A stretch of DNA of 64,000 nucleotides from Berryella intestinalis (GTDB lineage: Bacteria; Actinomycetota; Coriobacteriia; Coriobacteriales; Eggerthellaceae): the NCBI RefSeq assembly GCF_000814825.1, contig NZ_CP009302.1:248001-312000 (forward strand), written 5' to 3'. Numbering within the stretch: position 1 is the first letter of the stretch; each line of letters opens with the position of its first letter. Of this stretch, positions 7,569 through 17,212 are shown one piece after another. The translations under genes and the position numbers were made by a program. A model generated the notes under the pieces. It did not search any database. It was given only the letters and a program-made list of their open reading frames with translations, and was not told where the DNA came from.

Positions 7569-8330
7569 ATGTCGGGACATTCAAAGTGGGCGACCACCAA
7601 GCATCGCAAGGCAGCCCAGGACGCCAAGCGTTCTGCCTTGTTCTCCAAACTCACGCGCGTCATCACGGTGGCGGCGAAAGAGGGCGGCGACCCCAACCCC
7701 GACAACAACGCAGCGCTTGCCGCCGCTATCGAGAAGGCGAAGGGCTACTCGCTTCCCAACGATAAGATCAAAACCGCCATCGACAAGGCGTTCGGTGCGG
7801 GCAAAGACGCCGCCAACTACGAGTCGGTCGTGTACGAGGGCTACGGCCCGGCCGGGGTCGCCGTGTACTGCGAGGCCCTGACGGACAACCGCAACCGCAC
7901 CGCCGCCGACGTGCGCGCCGCGTTCAATCACAGCGGCGGCAACCTTGGCACGTCGGGCTCGGTGGCGTTCCAGTTCGAGCGCCGCGGCCAGATCACCATC
8001 CAGAAAGAGGTGTGCGCCGACGAAGACGAGCTCATGCTGGCCGTGGCCGAGGCCGGCGGCGACGATTACGAGGACGCCGACGAGTCCTGGATCGTGTACA
8101 CGGCTCCCACTGCGCTGATGGCGACGAAGAAAGCCCTGGAAGAAGGCGGTATCGAGACCCACGGCGCCGAGCTCACCATGATCCCCACCACGCCGACGGC
8201 GATCGAGCCCAAAGACGCCCCGAAGGTCATGCGCCTCATCGACAAGCTGGAGGATCTGGAGGATATCCAGAACGTGTACCACACGATGGACATGACCGAC
8301 GAGGTCGTGGCGGCTCTGGAATCCGAGTAG
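7569..8330 (+). CDS. YebC/PmpR (TACO1) family regulator
   Basis: A 253-residue protein of the YebC/TACO1 family. It begins MSGHSKWATTKHRKAAQDAK, close to the family's MAGHSKWANIKHRK. Other family segments are YEGYGPAGVAVYCEALTDN and FNHSGGNLGTSGSVAFQF. Members have been described both as DNA-binding regulators and as translation factors that relieve stalling on poly-proline-like stretches; the sequence does not separate these. YebC often neighbours ruvC, and here ruvCAB begins about 1.2 kb downstream with one gene between. Confidence 0.88.
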   Translation: MSGHSKWATTKHRKAAQDAKRSALFSKLTRVITVAAKEGGDPNPDNNAALAAAIEKAKGYSLPNDKIKTAIDKAFGAGKDAANYESVVYEGYGPAGVAVYCEALTDNRNRTAADVRAAFNHSGGNLGTSGSVAFQFERRGQITIQKEVCADEDELMLAVAEAGGDDYEDADESWIVYTAPTALMATKKALEEGGIETHGAELTMIPTTPTAIEPKDAPKVMRLIDKLEDLEDIQNVYHTMDMTDEVVAALESE

Positions 8331-8355
8331 CCAGCCGCTGGACGAACGAACCCGA

Positions 8356-8385
8356 GATGCGCCGCACCGTCGGCGCATCTTTTTT
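8356..8385 (+). terminator. Rho-independent terminator after yebC
   Basis: GATGCGCCG (8356-8364) pairs perfectly with CGGCGCATC (8371-8379) across a CACCGT loop, and six T residues follow at 8380-8385. Confidence 0.85.
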
Positions 8386-8448
8386 ATATCGGAAGGCCCC
8401 GCGCGGCGGCTCTGAGGCGCGGGGCGTCGGAACGATGAGGGGAGGAAC

Positions 8449-9507
8449 ATGGCATACGGAGTGCGGGACGACTTCTTCGAGGCTCCCGGCCATTTCGCAT
8501 CGGGCGAACGGTATTGGCAGATAGGCTCCAACCCCGACGTGTACCTCGTTTCGGTGCCGTTCCCCAACGTCATCACCAAGCAGACGAACTGCTACGTGGT
8601 CAGAGACGGGGACGAGGCGCTGCTGATCGACACCGGCGCCCCCTCCGACGAGAGCTTCCGTGCGCTTCTCGACACGCTCGACGAGCTGCGCATCGACGTC
8701 GGGTCGATGTCGCTGTTCCTCACCCACCTCCACCTCGACCACGCCGGGCTGGTCGATCGGATCATCGGCACCCATCAGCGCATATATCTCAGCGAGGTCG
8801 ACTTCGACTACATGTGCGCGGCTCAGAAGAACTCGTTTCACGGGGCTTTGGCCGCCCGCCTGCGTGCCGAGGGGTGCCCGCCCGAATACGCCGACATCGC
8901 GCGCAGCTACGGCATGGGCGTCAAGAGCTTCGACGATCGCGGGCGCAACCTGGTGTTCGTGGGGGACGGGGATGTGATCAAGGTGGGGTCGCATCGCCTG
9001 GTCGTCGTCGATGTCGAAGGCCACACGCCGGGGCACCTCGCTCTGTACGAGCCGCAGGCGGGGCTTCTGTTCAGCGGCGATCACGTGCTGTACCCCATGT
9101 CGCCCGGGTTGGGTTTCAGGTGCGACCGCCCTCGGACCATGGCCCGCTACCTTTCCAACCTCGACAAGGTGAACACCCTGGGCGTTTCTTTGCTGTGCCA
9201 CTCCCACGGGAGGCTTCGCCGAACGTTCGACGAACGCGTGGACTGGCTGAAAGACCATCACGGCCAGCGCATCGAAGCGGCCGCGGCGCTGATCGCGCAG
9301 CGTCCGGGCCTCACCGGCTACGAGGCGGTGCGCTCGATGCGGTGGAACACGAGGGGAAAGGGCTTTTCGGGCCTGCTTCCCGTGCAGCGCTGGGTTATCC
9401 TCGAGAACGGCCTGGTAGTCCTCGATCACGTGGTGGGCGAGGGGCTTGTTCGGCGGGAAGTCGACGAAGAGGGCGCCTATCGGTATCTGCCTCCGGCCCG
9501 TTTGTAA
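8449..9507 (+). CDS. MBL-fold metallo-hydrolase
   Basis: A 352-residue metallo-beta-lactamase-fold protein. The metal ligands are THLHLDHAG (H93, H95, D97, H98), the histidine in VEGHTPGHLALYEP, and the aspartate in FSGDHVLY. GLLPVQRW and a winged-helix-like C-terminal region follow, as in glyoxalase II- or LACTB2-like hydrolases. The substrate is unknown. GAGGGGAGGAAC precedes ATG 8449. It ends inside the ruvC promoter region (TAA at 9505-9507). Confidence 0.8.
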   Translation: MAYGVRDDFFEAPGHFASGERYWQIGSNPDVYLVSVPFPNVITKQTNCYVVRDGDEALLIDTGAPSDESFRALLDTLDELRIDVGSMSLFLTHLHLDHAGLVDRIIGTHQRIYLSEVDFDYMCAAQKNSFHGALAARLRAEGCPPEYADIARSYGMGVKSFDDRGRNLVFVGDGDVIKVGSHRLVVVDVEGHTPGHLALYEPQAGLLFSGDHVLYPMSPGLGFRCDRPRTMARYLSNLDKVNTLGVSLLCHSHGRLRRTFDERVDWLKDHHGQRIEAAAALIAQRPGLTGYEAVRSMRWNTRGKGFSGLLPVQRWVILENGLVVLDHVVGEGLVRREVDEEGAYRYLPPARL

Positions 9508-9530
9508 TATACAAACAAATGTTCTATAAT
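9502..9530 (+). promoter_or_regulatory. Promoter of ruvCAB
   Basis: TTGTAA (9502-9507) and TATAAT (9525-9530) are exactly 17 bases apart. The inverted repeat TTTGTA-ATA-TACAAA covers 9501-9515. The promoter starts within the stop codon of the upstream gene, 43 bases before ruvC. Confidence 0.75.
9512..9525 (+). promoter_or_regulatory. Candidate LexA (SOS) box
   Basis: CAAACAAATGTTCT matches the Gram-positive SOS box CGAAC-N4-GTTCG at all but the two outer G positions. It sits in the spacer of the ruvCAB promoter and touches the -10, where a repressor would block RNA polymerase. ruv genes are SOS-induced in many bacteria. Confidence 0.6.
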
Positions 9531-9572
9531 CGGCACGGCATCGCAGATTGATCGAGCGAGGAGGGTCCGCGT

Positions 9573-10079
9573 ATGCAGCAAAGACGGATCATCCTGGGCA
9601 TCGACCCCGGGCTTGCGAACACCGGGTGGGGCGTCATCGAGCGCAACGGCTCGAAGCTTTCCTGCGTCGCCTACGGCTGCGTGTCCACGGGTGCCGATCG
9701 CGAGCTGGCATGGCGGCTGGGCAAGATCCACCAGCAGATAACCGCGGTCGTGCAGCGGTTCTCGCCCGAAGCGGTGGGAATCGAAACCGTCTGGTTCGGC
9801 CAGAACGTCTCGGCGGCGTTCGCAACGGGGCAGGCCCGCGGGGCCGCGCTGGTCGCTTGCGCCCAGGCGGGGCTTTCGGTGGGCGAGTTCTCCCCCCGTC
9901 AGATAAAGCTTTCGGTGGTGGGGACGGGCTCGGCCGACAAGTCCCAGGTTCAGTACATGATGAAGCAGCTGCTCGGGCTCGACGAGGCTCCTCGGCCCGA
10001 TCATGCGGCCGACGCGCTGGCGGCGGCCGTCTGCTACGTAACGCACGAGGGGTCGCAAAGTGCGGGAGGTGCACGATGA
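9573..10079 (+). CDS. ruvC: Holliday junction resolvase RuvC
   Basis: A 168-residue endonuclease that cuts four-way junctions held by RuvAB. The RNase H-fold acidic residues are visible: D11 in GIDPG, E71 in GIETVWFGQN, and D143/D147 in DHAADA. Length is normal. A GAGGAGGG site precedes ATG 9573. The stop overlaps the ruvA start (ATGA), so the two are translationally coupled. Confidence 0.95.
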   Translation: MQQRRIILGIDPGLANTGWGVIERNGSKLSCVAYGCVSTGADRELAWRLGKIHQQITAVVQRFSPEAVGIETVWFGQNVSAAFATGQARGAALVACAQAGLSVGEFSPRQIKLSVVGTGSADKSQVQYMMKQLLGLDEAPRPDHAADALAAAVCYVTHEGSQSAGGAR

Positions 10080-10663
10080 TCGCGTTTCTCAAGGGTGTCC
10101 TTGCGGGCAAGACGCTCACGGCGGCCTATATCGACGTGAACGGGGTCGGCTACGAGGTGGGCATGTCCTCGGCATCGCTTTCCAAGCTTCCCGCGGCGGG
10201 CCAGCCCGTGCAGGTGTTCACGCATCTGCAGGTGCGCGAGGACGATATGTCGCTGTTCGGGTTCGTCACGGCAGACGAGAAGCGCTTCTTCGAGAAGCTC
10301 ATCACGGTAAGCGGCGTCGGAGCGAAGGTGGCGCTCGCCGCCCTGTCAACTTATGCGCCGCACGAACTGGGAGCCCATATCGCGAACCAGGATATCGCGG
10401 CGATCCAGCGCATACCCGGCGTGGGCAAGAAGGGTGCGTCCCGCATCGTGCTGGAGCTGAAGGGGTCGCTGGACGATTTCGGGGGCGCATCCGGCTCCGA
10501 CCAGTCCGCCCCCGTCGGCGCGGCGTCGCTGCCCGCGGCGACCGAGGCCCTGCTCTCCATGGGCTTCACCTCGGCAGAAGCGGAAGTTGCGTTGAAGGGT
10601 GCGCCCGAAGCGGCCTCGGAAATGGCGCTGATACAATATGCGTTGAAACGACTGGGCGGTTAG
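10076..10663 (+). CDS. ruvA: Holliday junction branch migration protein RuvA
   Basis: A 195-residue junction-recognition subunit. The order is an N-terminal OB-fold (MIAFLKGVLAGK ... YEVGMS), a helix-hairpin-helix pair (ITVSGVGAKVALAAL; IQRIPGVGKKGASRIVLELK), a short linker, and the C-terminal three-helix domain III (ATEALLSMGFTSAEAEVAL) that contacts RuvB. The start is the ATG overlapping the ruvC stop; GGGAGG lies just upstream. Confidence 0.95.
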   Translation: MIAFLKGVLAGKTLTAAYIDVNGVGYEVGMSSASLSKLPAAGQPVQVFTHLQVREDDMSLFGFVTADEKRFFEKLITVSGVGAKVALAALSTYAPHELGAHIANQDIAAIQRIPGVGKKGASRIVLELKGSLDDFGGASGSDQSAPVGAASLPAATEALLSMGFTSAEAEVALKGAPEAASEMALIQYALKRLGG

Positions 10664-10681
10664 GCGCGCGGATAGGCTGAT

Positions 10682-11782
<1,101 letters not shown>

Positions 11783-11808
11783 ACCGCCATCCGTTCGAAG
11801 GGGAGCAT

Positions 11809-12228
11809 GTGTACGAGCAAGACTACCTTATGAGGCAGATCCTCCAGTTCGTCGAGGCTCTGACGAAGACCCGCATCCAGGAGGAGCGCAAGCTCGATCC
11901 GCTCGACAGCGCGCGCTCCATCGAAGACGCGTTTTCCCGCGCCACCGACCTCGACGGGAAGGCGATGCTGTCGCTTGCCCCCGAGTCGATGGCCTCGGTG
12001 ATGGACGTGTCGGGCATCGAGCCGCGCATCGTGCGCTACCTGGCTCACGGGCTGCTGCTCGAATCGGTGTACCTTCAGCAAGGGGGAGAGGGAGATCTGG
12101 CCGATCTGCGTGCGGCCCAGGCTCGCGCGCTTGCCGGGCGCTTCGGCATCGAGCTGCCCGACGATCCCACCGACTTCTCCGCTTTGGAGGACGCAGCGCT
12201 CAGTCAGTACGATCAAGAGGACCGATAA
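11809..12228 (+). CDS. Conserved protein of unknown function (DUF6483-like)
   Basis: A 139-residue soluble, acidic, helical protein. GTG 11809 is supported by GGGGAG just upstream; the overlapping ATG at 11807 runs into a stop after eight codons. The opening MYEQDYLMRQILQFVEAL recalls the DUF6483 family (DYxMRxI), in which no function is known. It follows ruvB by 26 bases and may be co-transcribed with the SOS-type operon. Confidence 0.6.
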   Translation: MYEQDYLMRQILQFVEALTKTRIQEERKLDPLDSARSIEDAFSRATDLDGKAMLSLAPESMASVMDVSGIEPRIVRYLAHGLLLESVYLQQGGEGDLADLRAAQARALAGRFGIELPDDPTDFSALEDAALSQYDQEDR

Positions 12229-12305
12229 GCGGTGTTTTTCACCGATGGGCGGCCAGAATCAACAGGTTAGTTGCATTCCTCGACAGAATCGGGTTCATGT
12301 TAGCG

Positions 12306-12311
12306 TATAGT
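12306..12311 (+). promoter_or_regulatory. -10-like element for the cold-shock gene
   Basis: TATAGT lies about 95 bases before the csp start. This leaves a 5' untranslated region of about 85-90 bases, which is typical of cold-shock mRNAs whose leader refolds with temperature. No clear -35 is seen. Confidence 0.35.
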
Positions 12312-12405
12312 TATCTACGTTGCTCTCGAGGTGAGGGCGAGTGCTGATGCCATGCAGCACGAGTGTTACTCGTCGGCCCTGCCGGGGAGAGAAAAGAGGA
12401 ATGAA

Positions 12406-12609
12406 ATGGCGCAAGGTACTGTTAAGTGGTTCAACCCCGAGAAGGGCTACGGCTTCATCTCCCAGGCTGATGGCGAGGATCTCTTCGTCCATTTCTCTGA
12501 GATCAAGATGGACGGCTTCAAGACTCTTGACGAGGGAGCCGCCGTTACGTTCGACATCACTACCGGTCAGAACGGCAAGCTGCAGGCCAGCAACGTCGTG
12601 AAAGCTTAA
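12406..12609 (+). CDS. Cold-shock protein, CspA family
   Basis: A 67-residue single OB-fold nucleic-acid-binding protein. Both RNA-binding motifs are present: [12 protein letters not shown] (RNP1) and DLFVHFS (RNP2). ATG 12406 follows AGAGGA; the in-frame upstream extension lacks family sequence. CspA-type proteins act as RNA chaperones. A separate transcription unit is indicated by the strong terminator downstream. Confidence 0.93.
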   Translation: MAQGTVKWFNPEKGYGFISQADGEDLFVHFSEIKMDGFKTLDEGAAVTFDITTGQNGKLQASNVVKA

Positions 12610-12637
12610 CTCCTGAGTCATTCAGATATAAAGCTGG

Positions 12638-12667
12638 AAACGGTCCGCGCAAGCGGATCGTTTTTTT
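12638..12667 (+). terminator. Rho-independent terminator after csp
   Basis: The stem AAACGGTCCGC / GCGGATCGTTT (one G-U pair) encloses a GCAA loop, with seven T residues from 12661. Confidence 0.85.
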
Positions 12668-12679
12668 GTTGGCCCAAGT

Positions 12680-12796
12680 AGGTTCGAGTAAAACCTGCGG
12701 TTTTCGAGGATCCGCAGGTTGAACGTTCCTTCTGAGGTTGAACCTGAGGTTCGAGTAGGTTCGAGTAGGTTCGAGTAGGTTCGAGTAGGTTCGAGT
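12680..12796. repeat. Tandem 10-bp repeats AGGTTCGAGT with flanking hairpin
   Basis: Five perfect head-to-tail copies of AGGTTCGAGT run from 12747 to 12796, and a sixth copy stands alone at 12680-12689. Between them, AACCTGCGG (12692-12700) and CCGCAGGTT (12712-12720) form an inverted repeat, and AGGTT-G-AACCT is a further small palindrome at 12735-12745. The block lies between the convergent csp and queA genes. It has no CRISPR-like spacers and no credible coding frame. Confidence 0.85.
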
Positions 12797-12853
12797 AACC
12801 AGCGATCTTCGTGGCGTCGGCCGCGCGCAAAGGAGCGGCCGGCACCCCCTCTG

Positions 12854-13939
12854 TTATCGGACGAACATCGCGTCGCCGAAGGACAGCAGGCGATAGCGCT
12901 GCTCGATGGCGTGTTCGTAGGCCCTCATAACATTGTCGCGCGTTGAAAAGGCGCTCACCAGCATCATGAGGGTCGAGCGGGGGACGTGGAAGTTCGTCAC
13001 GATCGCATCGACCACGTTGAACCGATATCCGGGCAGGATGAACAGCGAGGTGGCCTCCCTGTCGCGCGCTCGGGGGGCCTGGGCCTGCGCGTCCCAGCAG
13101 CTCTCGAGGCTGCGCATGCTGGTGGTCCCCACGGCGATCACGCGTCCCTTCGCAGCGCGGGTCTCCGCGATGGCGCGGATGGTCTGCTCGGGCACGGTGT
13201 AGAACTCGGTGTGCATCTCGTGATCGGCGGGATCGTCCTCATCGACGATGCGGAAGGTGTCGAGTCCCACTTCCAGCTCGACCGTTTCCCATCGCGCGCC
13301 CTTCTCCTTGATGCGCTCGATCAGCTCGGGCGTGAAGTGCAGGCCGGCGGTCGGCGCCGCGGCCGAGCTCTCGCGCTTGGAGTACACGGTTTGGTACAGC
13401 TCCTCGTCGCCCGCGTAGTTTTTGATGTAGGGGGGCAACGGCGTGTGTCCGACGCGGTGAAGCGCCTCGTCAAGCGAGGGAAGCTCGGTGGAAAGCCGCG
13501 CGATGCGCTCTCCTTTGCCCGCGCCGTCCACCCAATCGACGATCTCGGCCGACAAAGCGACGTTTCCGTCCGCGTCGCGCACGTCGACGACGGCTCCCGA
13601 CCCGGGCTTCAGGCGCTTTCCGGGCCGCACCAGCACTTCCCACAGCGCGCTCTTGTTGGTTTTCGGCTCGCGATCGAACACCTCGCGCAGCAAAAACACC
13701 TCGGCCGCCCCGCCGGTTCCCCGCTTGCTGCCCAGAAGGCGGGCGGGAAGCACGCGCGTCTCGTTCACCACCAGCAGGTCGTTCGGGTGCAGGTAGTCGA
13801 CGATGTCGCGGAAGATGCGATCTTCCAGGTCGCCGGTTTCCCGATCCATCACCAGCAACCGGCAGCCATCGCGGTCGGCCGCGGGCTCTTGGGCGATAAG
13901 TTCGGCGGGAAGGTTGTAATCGAAATCGCTAGTTCTCAT
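12854..13939 (-). CDS. queA: S-adenosylmethionine:tRNA ribosyltransferase-isomerase QueA
   Basis: A 361-residue enzyme that transfers and isomerises the ribosyl part of SAM onto preQ1 in tRNA, giving epoxyqueuosine. Family segments include DFDYNLPAELIAQEPA at the N terminus, LLVVNETRVLPARL, PTAGLHFT and a C-terminal NFHVPRSTLMMLVSAF. Length is normal. It is the downstream member of a minus-strand pair with queH, 205 bases away, and tgt lies on the opposite strand nearby. Together these cover the last steps of queuosine synthesis. Confidence 0.95.
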   Translation of the reverse strand: MRTSDFDYNLPAELIAQEPAADRDGCRLLVMDRETGDLEDRIFRDIVDYLHPNDLLVVNETRVLPARLLGSKRGTGGAAEVFLLREVFDREPKTNKSALWEVLVRPGKRLKPGSGAVVDVRDADGNVALSAEIVDWVDGAGKGERIARLSTELPSLDEALHRVGHTPLPPYIKNYAGDEELYQTVYSKRESSAAAPTAGLHFTPELIERIKEKGARWETVELEVGLDTFRIVDEDDPADHEMHTEFYTVPEQTIRAIAETRAAKGRVIAVGTTSMRSLESCWDAQAQAPRARDREATSLFILPGYRFNVVDAIVTNFHVPRSTLMMLVSAFSTRDNVMRAYEHAIEQRYRLLSFGDAMFVR

Positions 13940-13948
13940 GGGATGCTT

Positions 13949-13999
13949 TCGGATCGGATCGGGTCGGATCGGGTTCGGTCGGTTGGCTCCGACCGAGCC
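13949..13999. repeat. GGATCGG direct repeats and strong hairpin between queH and queA
   Basis: Short imperfect TCGGATCGG/TCGGGTCGG repeats fill 13949-13980. They run into the inverted repeat GGTTCGGTCGG (13972-13982) / CCGACCGAGCC (13989-13999), an 11-bp stem with one wobble and a TTGGCT loop. On the minus strand the hairpin lies in the queA leader. It has no T-tract, so it looks like a stability or translation-control structure rather than a terminator (inference). Confidence 0.6.
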
Positions 14000-14144
14000 G
14001 GATCGGGCGGACGGGGATGCGGGACGCGCGGCGGACCTGGCTGGCGAAGAGGCGATGCGCTGGCGCCGGGCCGGCGCGGGCGGGGTCTTCGGCCGTCATG
14101 TCGAGGCGGGGTTTTGCCCGGCTGCCTCGGAGGCGCTTGCGCCC

Positions 14145-14927
14145 CTAGGCGCCGCCTTGCGCGCGCAAGGCCTTCAGAACGGCTTTCTTGCGCGCCTGCT
14201 TGTCGGCGTAGGCGCGCTTCAGACGGGCTTTCTCCGCCCGTTCGGCAGCCTGGCGGGCATCCTCGCCTGCGCGCTCGCGAGCCGATGCGGCCTGCTTCAG
14301 AGCCCGCTGCCGCTTGAGCCACGCGCGCGTCGCCTCCCCTTCGGCGATGGAGAAGCGGCATCCGCAGTAGCTTTGGCGGTACATGCCGGCTTCGCGGCTG
14401 CGCCTGGTGGCTTCGTCGTAATAGGGACGGAAGTCCTCGAACAGCGCCTCGATCCCCTCCGCGGCGCCGGCGCGCTCGAGTTCTTGGCGAATAACGTCGG
14501 TGAACTGGTAGGGGCTTACCGATAACGTGGTGGAGAACGCGTCGAACCCGCCCTCGCGCGCCGCTGCGGCCGCCTCCCGCAGGCGCTGGCGGTAGCAGGC
14601 GCGGCAGCGTTTCTGGCGGTTGGCGTCGTCCAGCAGTTCGCTTACGGATCGCGCCTGGTCGATGCGGGTGGCGTAGTCGACGGCAAGCCGGTCGCCCAGC
14701 GCTCCCGCGCTCGCCTCCCAGGCTTCGGGATCGTAGGCGCCCTCGACAACCCGAACGCCCGCCGAATCGGCGAATGCGCGCAGCTCGGAAAGGCGCCTCT
14801 CGTACTCGTCGCGCGGGGCGATGTTGCTGTTCGAGTAGAAGATGACGATGTCGTGCCCCGCTTCGGCAAGCAGCCTGACGGGTTCGAGCGAGCAGGGCCC
14901 GCAGCACGCGTGCAATAGCAATTTCAT
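14145..14927 (-). CDS. queH: Epoxyqueuosine reductase QueH
   Basis: A 260-residue QueH-type reductase that makes queuosine from epoxyqueuosine, non-homologous to QueG. The metal/cluster cysteines are in HACCGPC (C8, C9, C12), CRACYRQR (C108, C111) and SYCGCRFS (C188, C190). A Lys/Arg/Ala-rich helical tail of about 60 residues after position 200 is longer than the core needs and may bind tRNA (inference). It starts at ATG 14927 and is probably co-transcribed with queA. Confidence 0.92.
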   Translation of the reverse strand: MKLLLHACCGPCSLEPVRLLAEAGHDIVIFYSNSNIAPRDEYERRLSELRAFADSAGVRVVEGAYDPEAWEASAGALGDRLAVDYATRIDQARSVSELLDDANRQKRCRACYRQRLREAAAAAREGGFDAFSTTLSVSPYQFTDVIRQELERAGAAEGIEALFEDFRPYYDEATRRSREAGMYRQSYCGCRFSIAEGEATRAWLKRQRALKQAASARERAGEDARQAAERAEKARLKRAYADKQARKKAVLKALRAQGGA

Positions 14928-14957
14928 CGGGTTTCGAGCGCTCCTTTCGATGTGCCC

Positions 14958-14963
14958 TATACT
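14958..14963 (+). promoter_or_regulatory. -10-like element for the HAD/tgt pair
   Basis: TATACT lies 43 bases upstream of the HAD-hydrolase start, in the short divergent gap between queH and this gene. No good -35 is visible. Confidence 0.4.
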
Positions 14964-15005
14964 ACCTCAATGGACGAATCTCCCGACAAGGGTTAGGGAA
15001 GAGCT

Positions 15006-15863
15006 ATGAATGAACAGAGCTGCGGCTTTAAGGCCCCCGAGGATATGGATCTGCGTGCGGTGTTCTTCGATCTGGACGGCACGCTCCTGCCGATGGACCT
15101 GGACGAATTCCTGAAATGTTATTTCGGGAGCATCGCGGGGTTCATGGCGCGCTCCGGCGCCGATCCGGCCGATTTCGAGCGCGGGCTTTCCGCGGGAATC
15201 GCCGCTATGCGCGACCACGGGCTCGACACCACCAACGACCAGGAGTTCTGGGGCGCTTTCATGCGCTACAACGACGGCTACTGGTCGGATTGGGTCGACC
15301 GGTTCGACGCGTACTACCGCGAGGTATTCCCCGAGGTGGGCCGTATGGTTTCGCCCGATCCGAACGCTGCGCGCGCCGTGAGGGTTCTGGCCGAGAAGGG
15401 CTACCCCTTGCTGCTGACCACCATGCCTCTGTTCCCTCCGGCGGCGGTCGACGAGCGCCTGAGGTGGGCGGGGCTCGATCCGGCGCTGTTCAAGCGCACG
15501 ACGTGCTTCGACAACTCGCGCTCCACCAAACCCCATGCCGCGTACTTCGTCGAGAACATGCTGGCTGCCGACGTGCCTGCTGAAAAGGTGCTGATGGTGG
15601 GCAACAACACCGTCGAGGATCTCGCCTGCTGCGCGCTCGGATCCGACGCGTTTTTGGTTACGGACAACCTGCTGAACCCCGACGGGTTCGATGTGGCGTC
15701 GGTGCGCAACGGGACGCTTGAGGAGTTCGCTTCCTGGGTCGAGAGGCTTCCCGTCTGCTCGAACCCCGCCGCGCCGATCGAGCGGGGGGCGGTCGACCCG
15801 ACGTTTACCGGGGCGGCGCTCGCGCGGCTCGATATGGCTCGCCGCGAAGGGGCGGATGCGTAG
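15006..15863 (+). CDS. HAD-superfamily hydrolase
   Basis: A 285-residue haloacid-dehalogenase-type phosphatase. Motif I is FFDLDGTLLP (nucleophile Asp), motif II LLLTTMP, motif III the lysine in STKPH, and motif IV the acidic MVGNNTVEDL, a variant of the usual GDxxxxD. A large helical cap is inserted after motif I. The substrate is unknown. Its TAG is directly followed by the tgt ATG, and queH/queA diverge from it, so a phosphatase step linked to queuosine metabolism is possible but unproven. Confidence 0.8.
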   Translation: MNEQSCGFKAPEDMDLRAVFFDLDGTLLPMDLDEFLKCYFGSIAGFMARSGADPADFERGLSAGIAAMRDHGLDTTNDQEFWGAFMRYNDGYWSDWVDRFDAYYREVFPEVGRMVSPDPNAARAVRVLAEKGYPLLLTTMPLFPPAAVDERLRWAGLDPALFKRTTCFDNSRSTKPHAAYFVENMLAADVPAEKVLMVGNNTVEDLACCALGSDAFLVTDNLLNPDGFDVASVRNGTLEEFASWVERLPVCSNPAAPIERGAVDPTFTGAALARLDMARREGADA

Positions 15864-17012
<1,149 letters not shown>

Positions 17013-17212
17013 GAAGCCGCGAGGGGCGAAACGATGATGCTGGAAGTTTGATAATGCGTCTAACTTTTCGTTCCCAGAAGGTTTTTCTTTGTTCCTGTGG
17101 CAAAATAATCAGGTTCGCATAAAACAATGCCGGCCGCCGCATGAGGACAGGCCGGAGCCGAGTTCCCCGTGCTCGCGCGGGTCCGGAACCAAGGGATGGA
17201 AGAGGAAGTTCG

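Noticed and set aside
12747-12796. Short repeats resembling a CRISPR array
   Set aside because: The units are 10 bp and directly tandem with no spacers, and no cas genes are present.
12680-12796. tRNA T-arm-like sequence GGTTCGAG
   Set aside because: No acceptor, D-arm or anticodon stem surrounds it; it is part of a tandem repeat.
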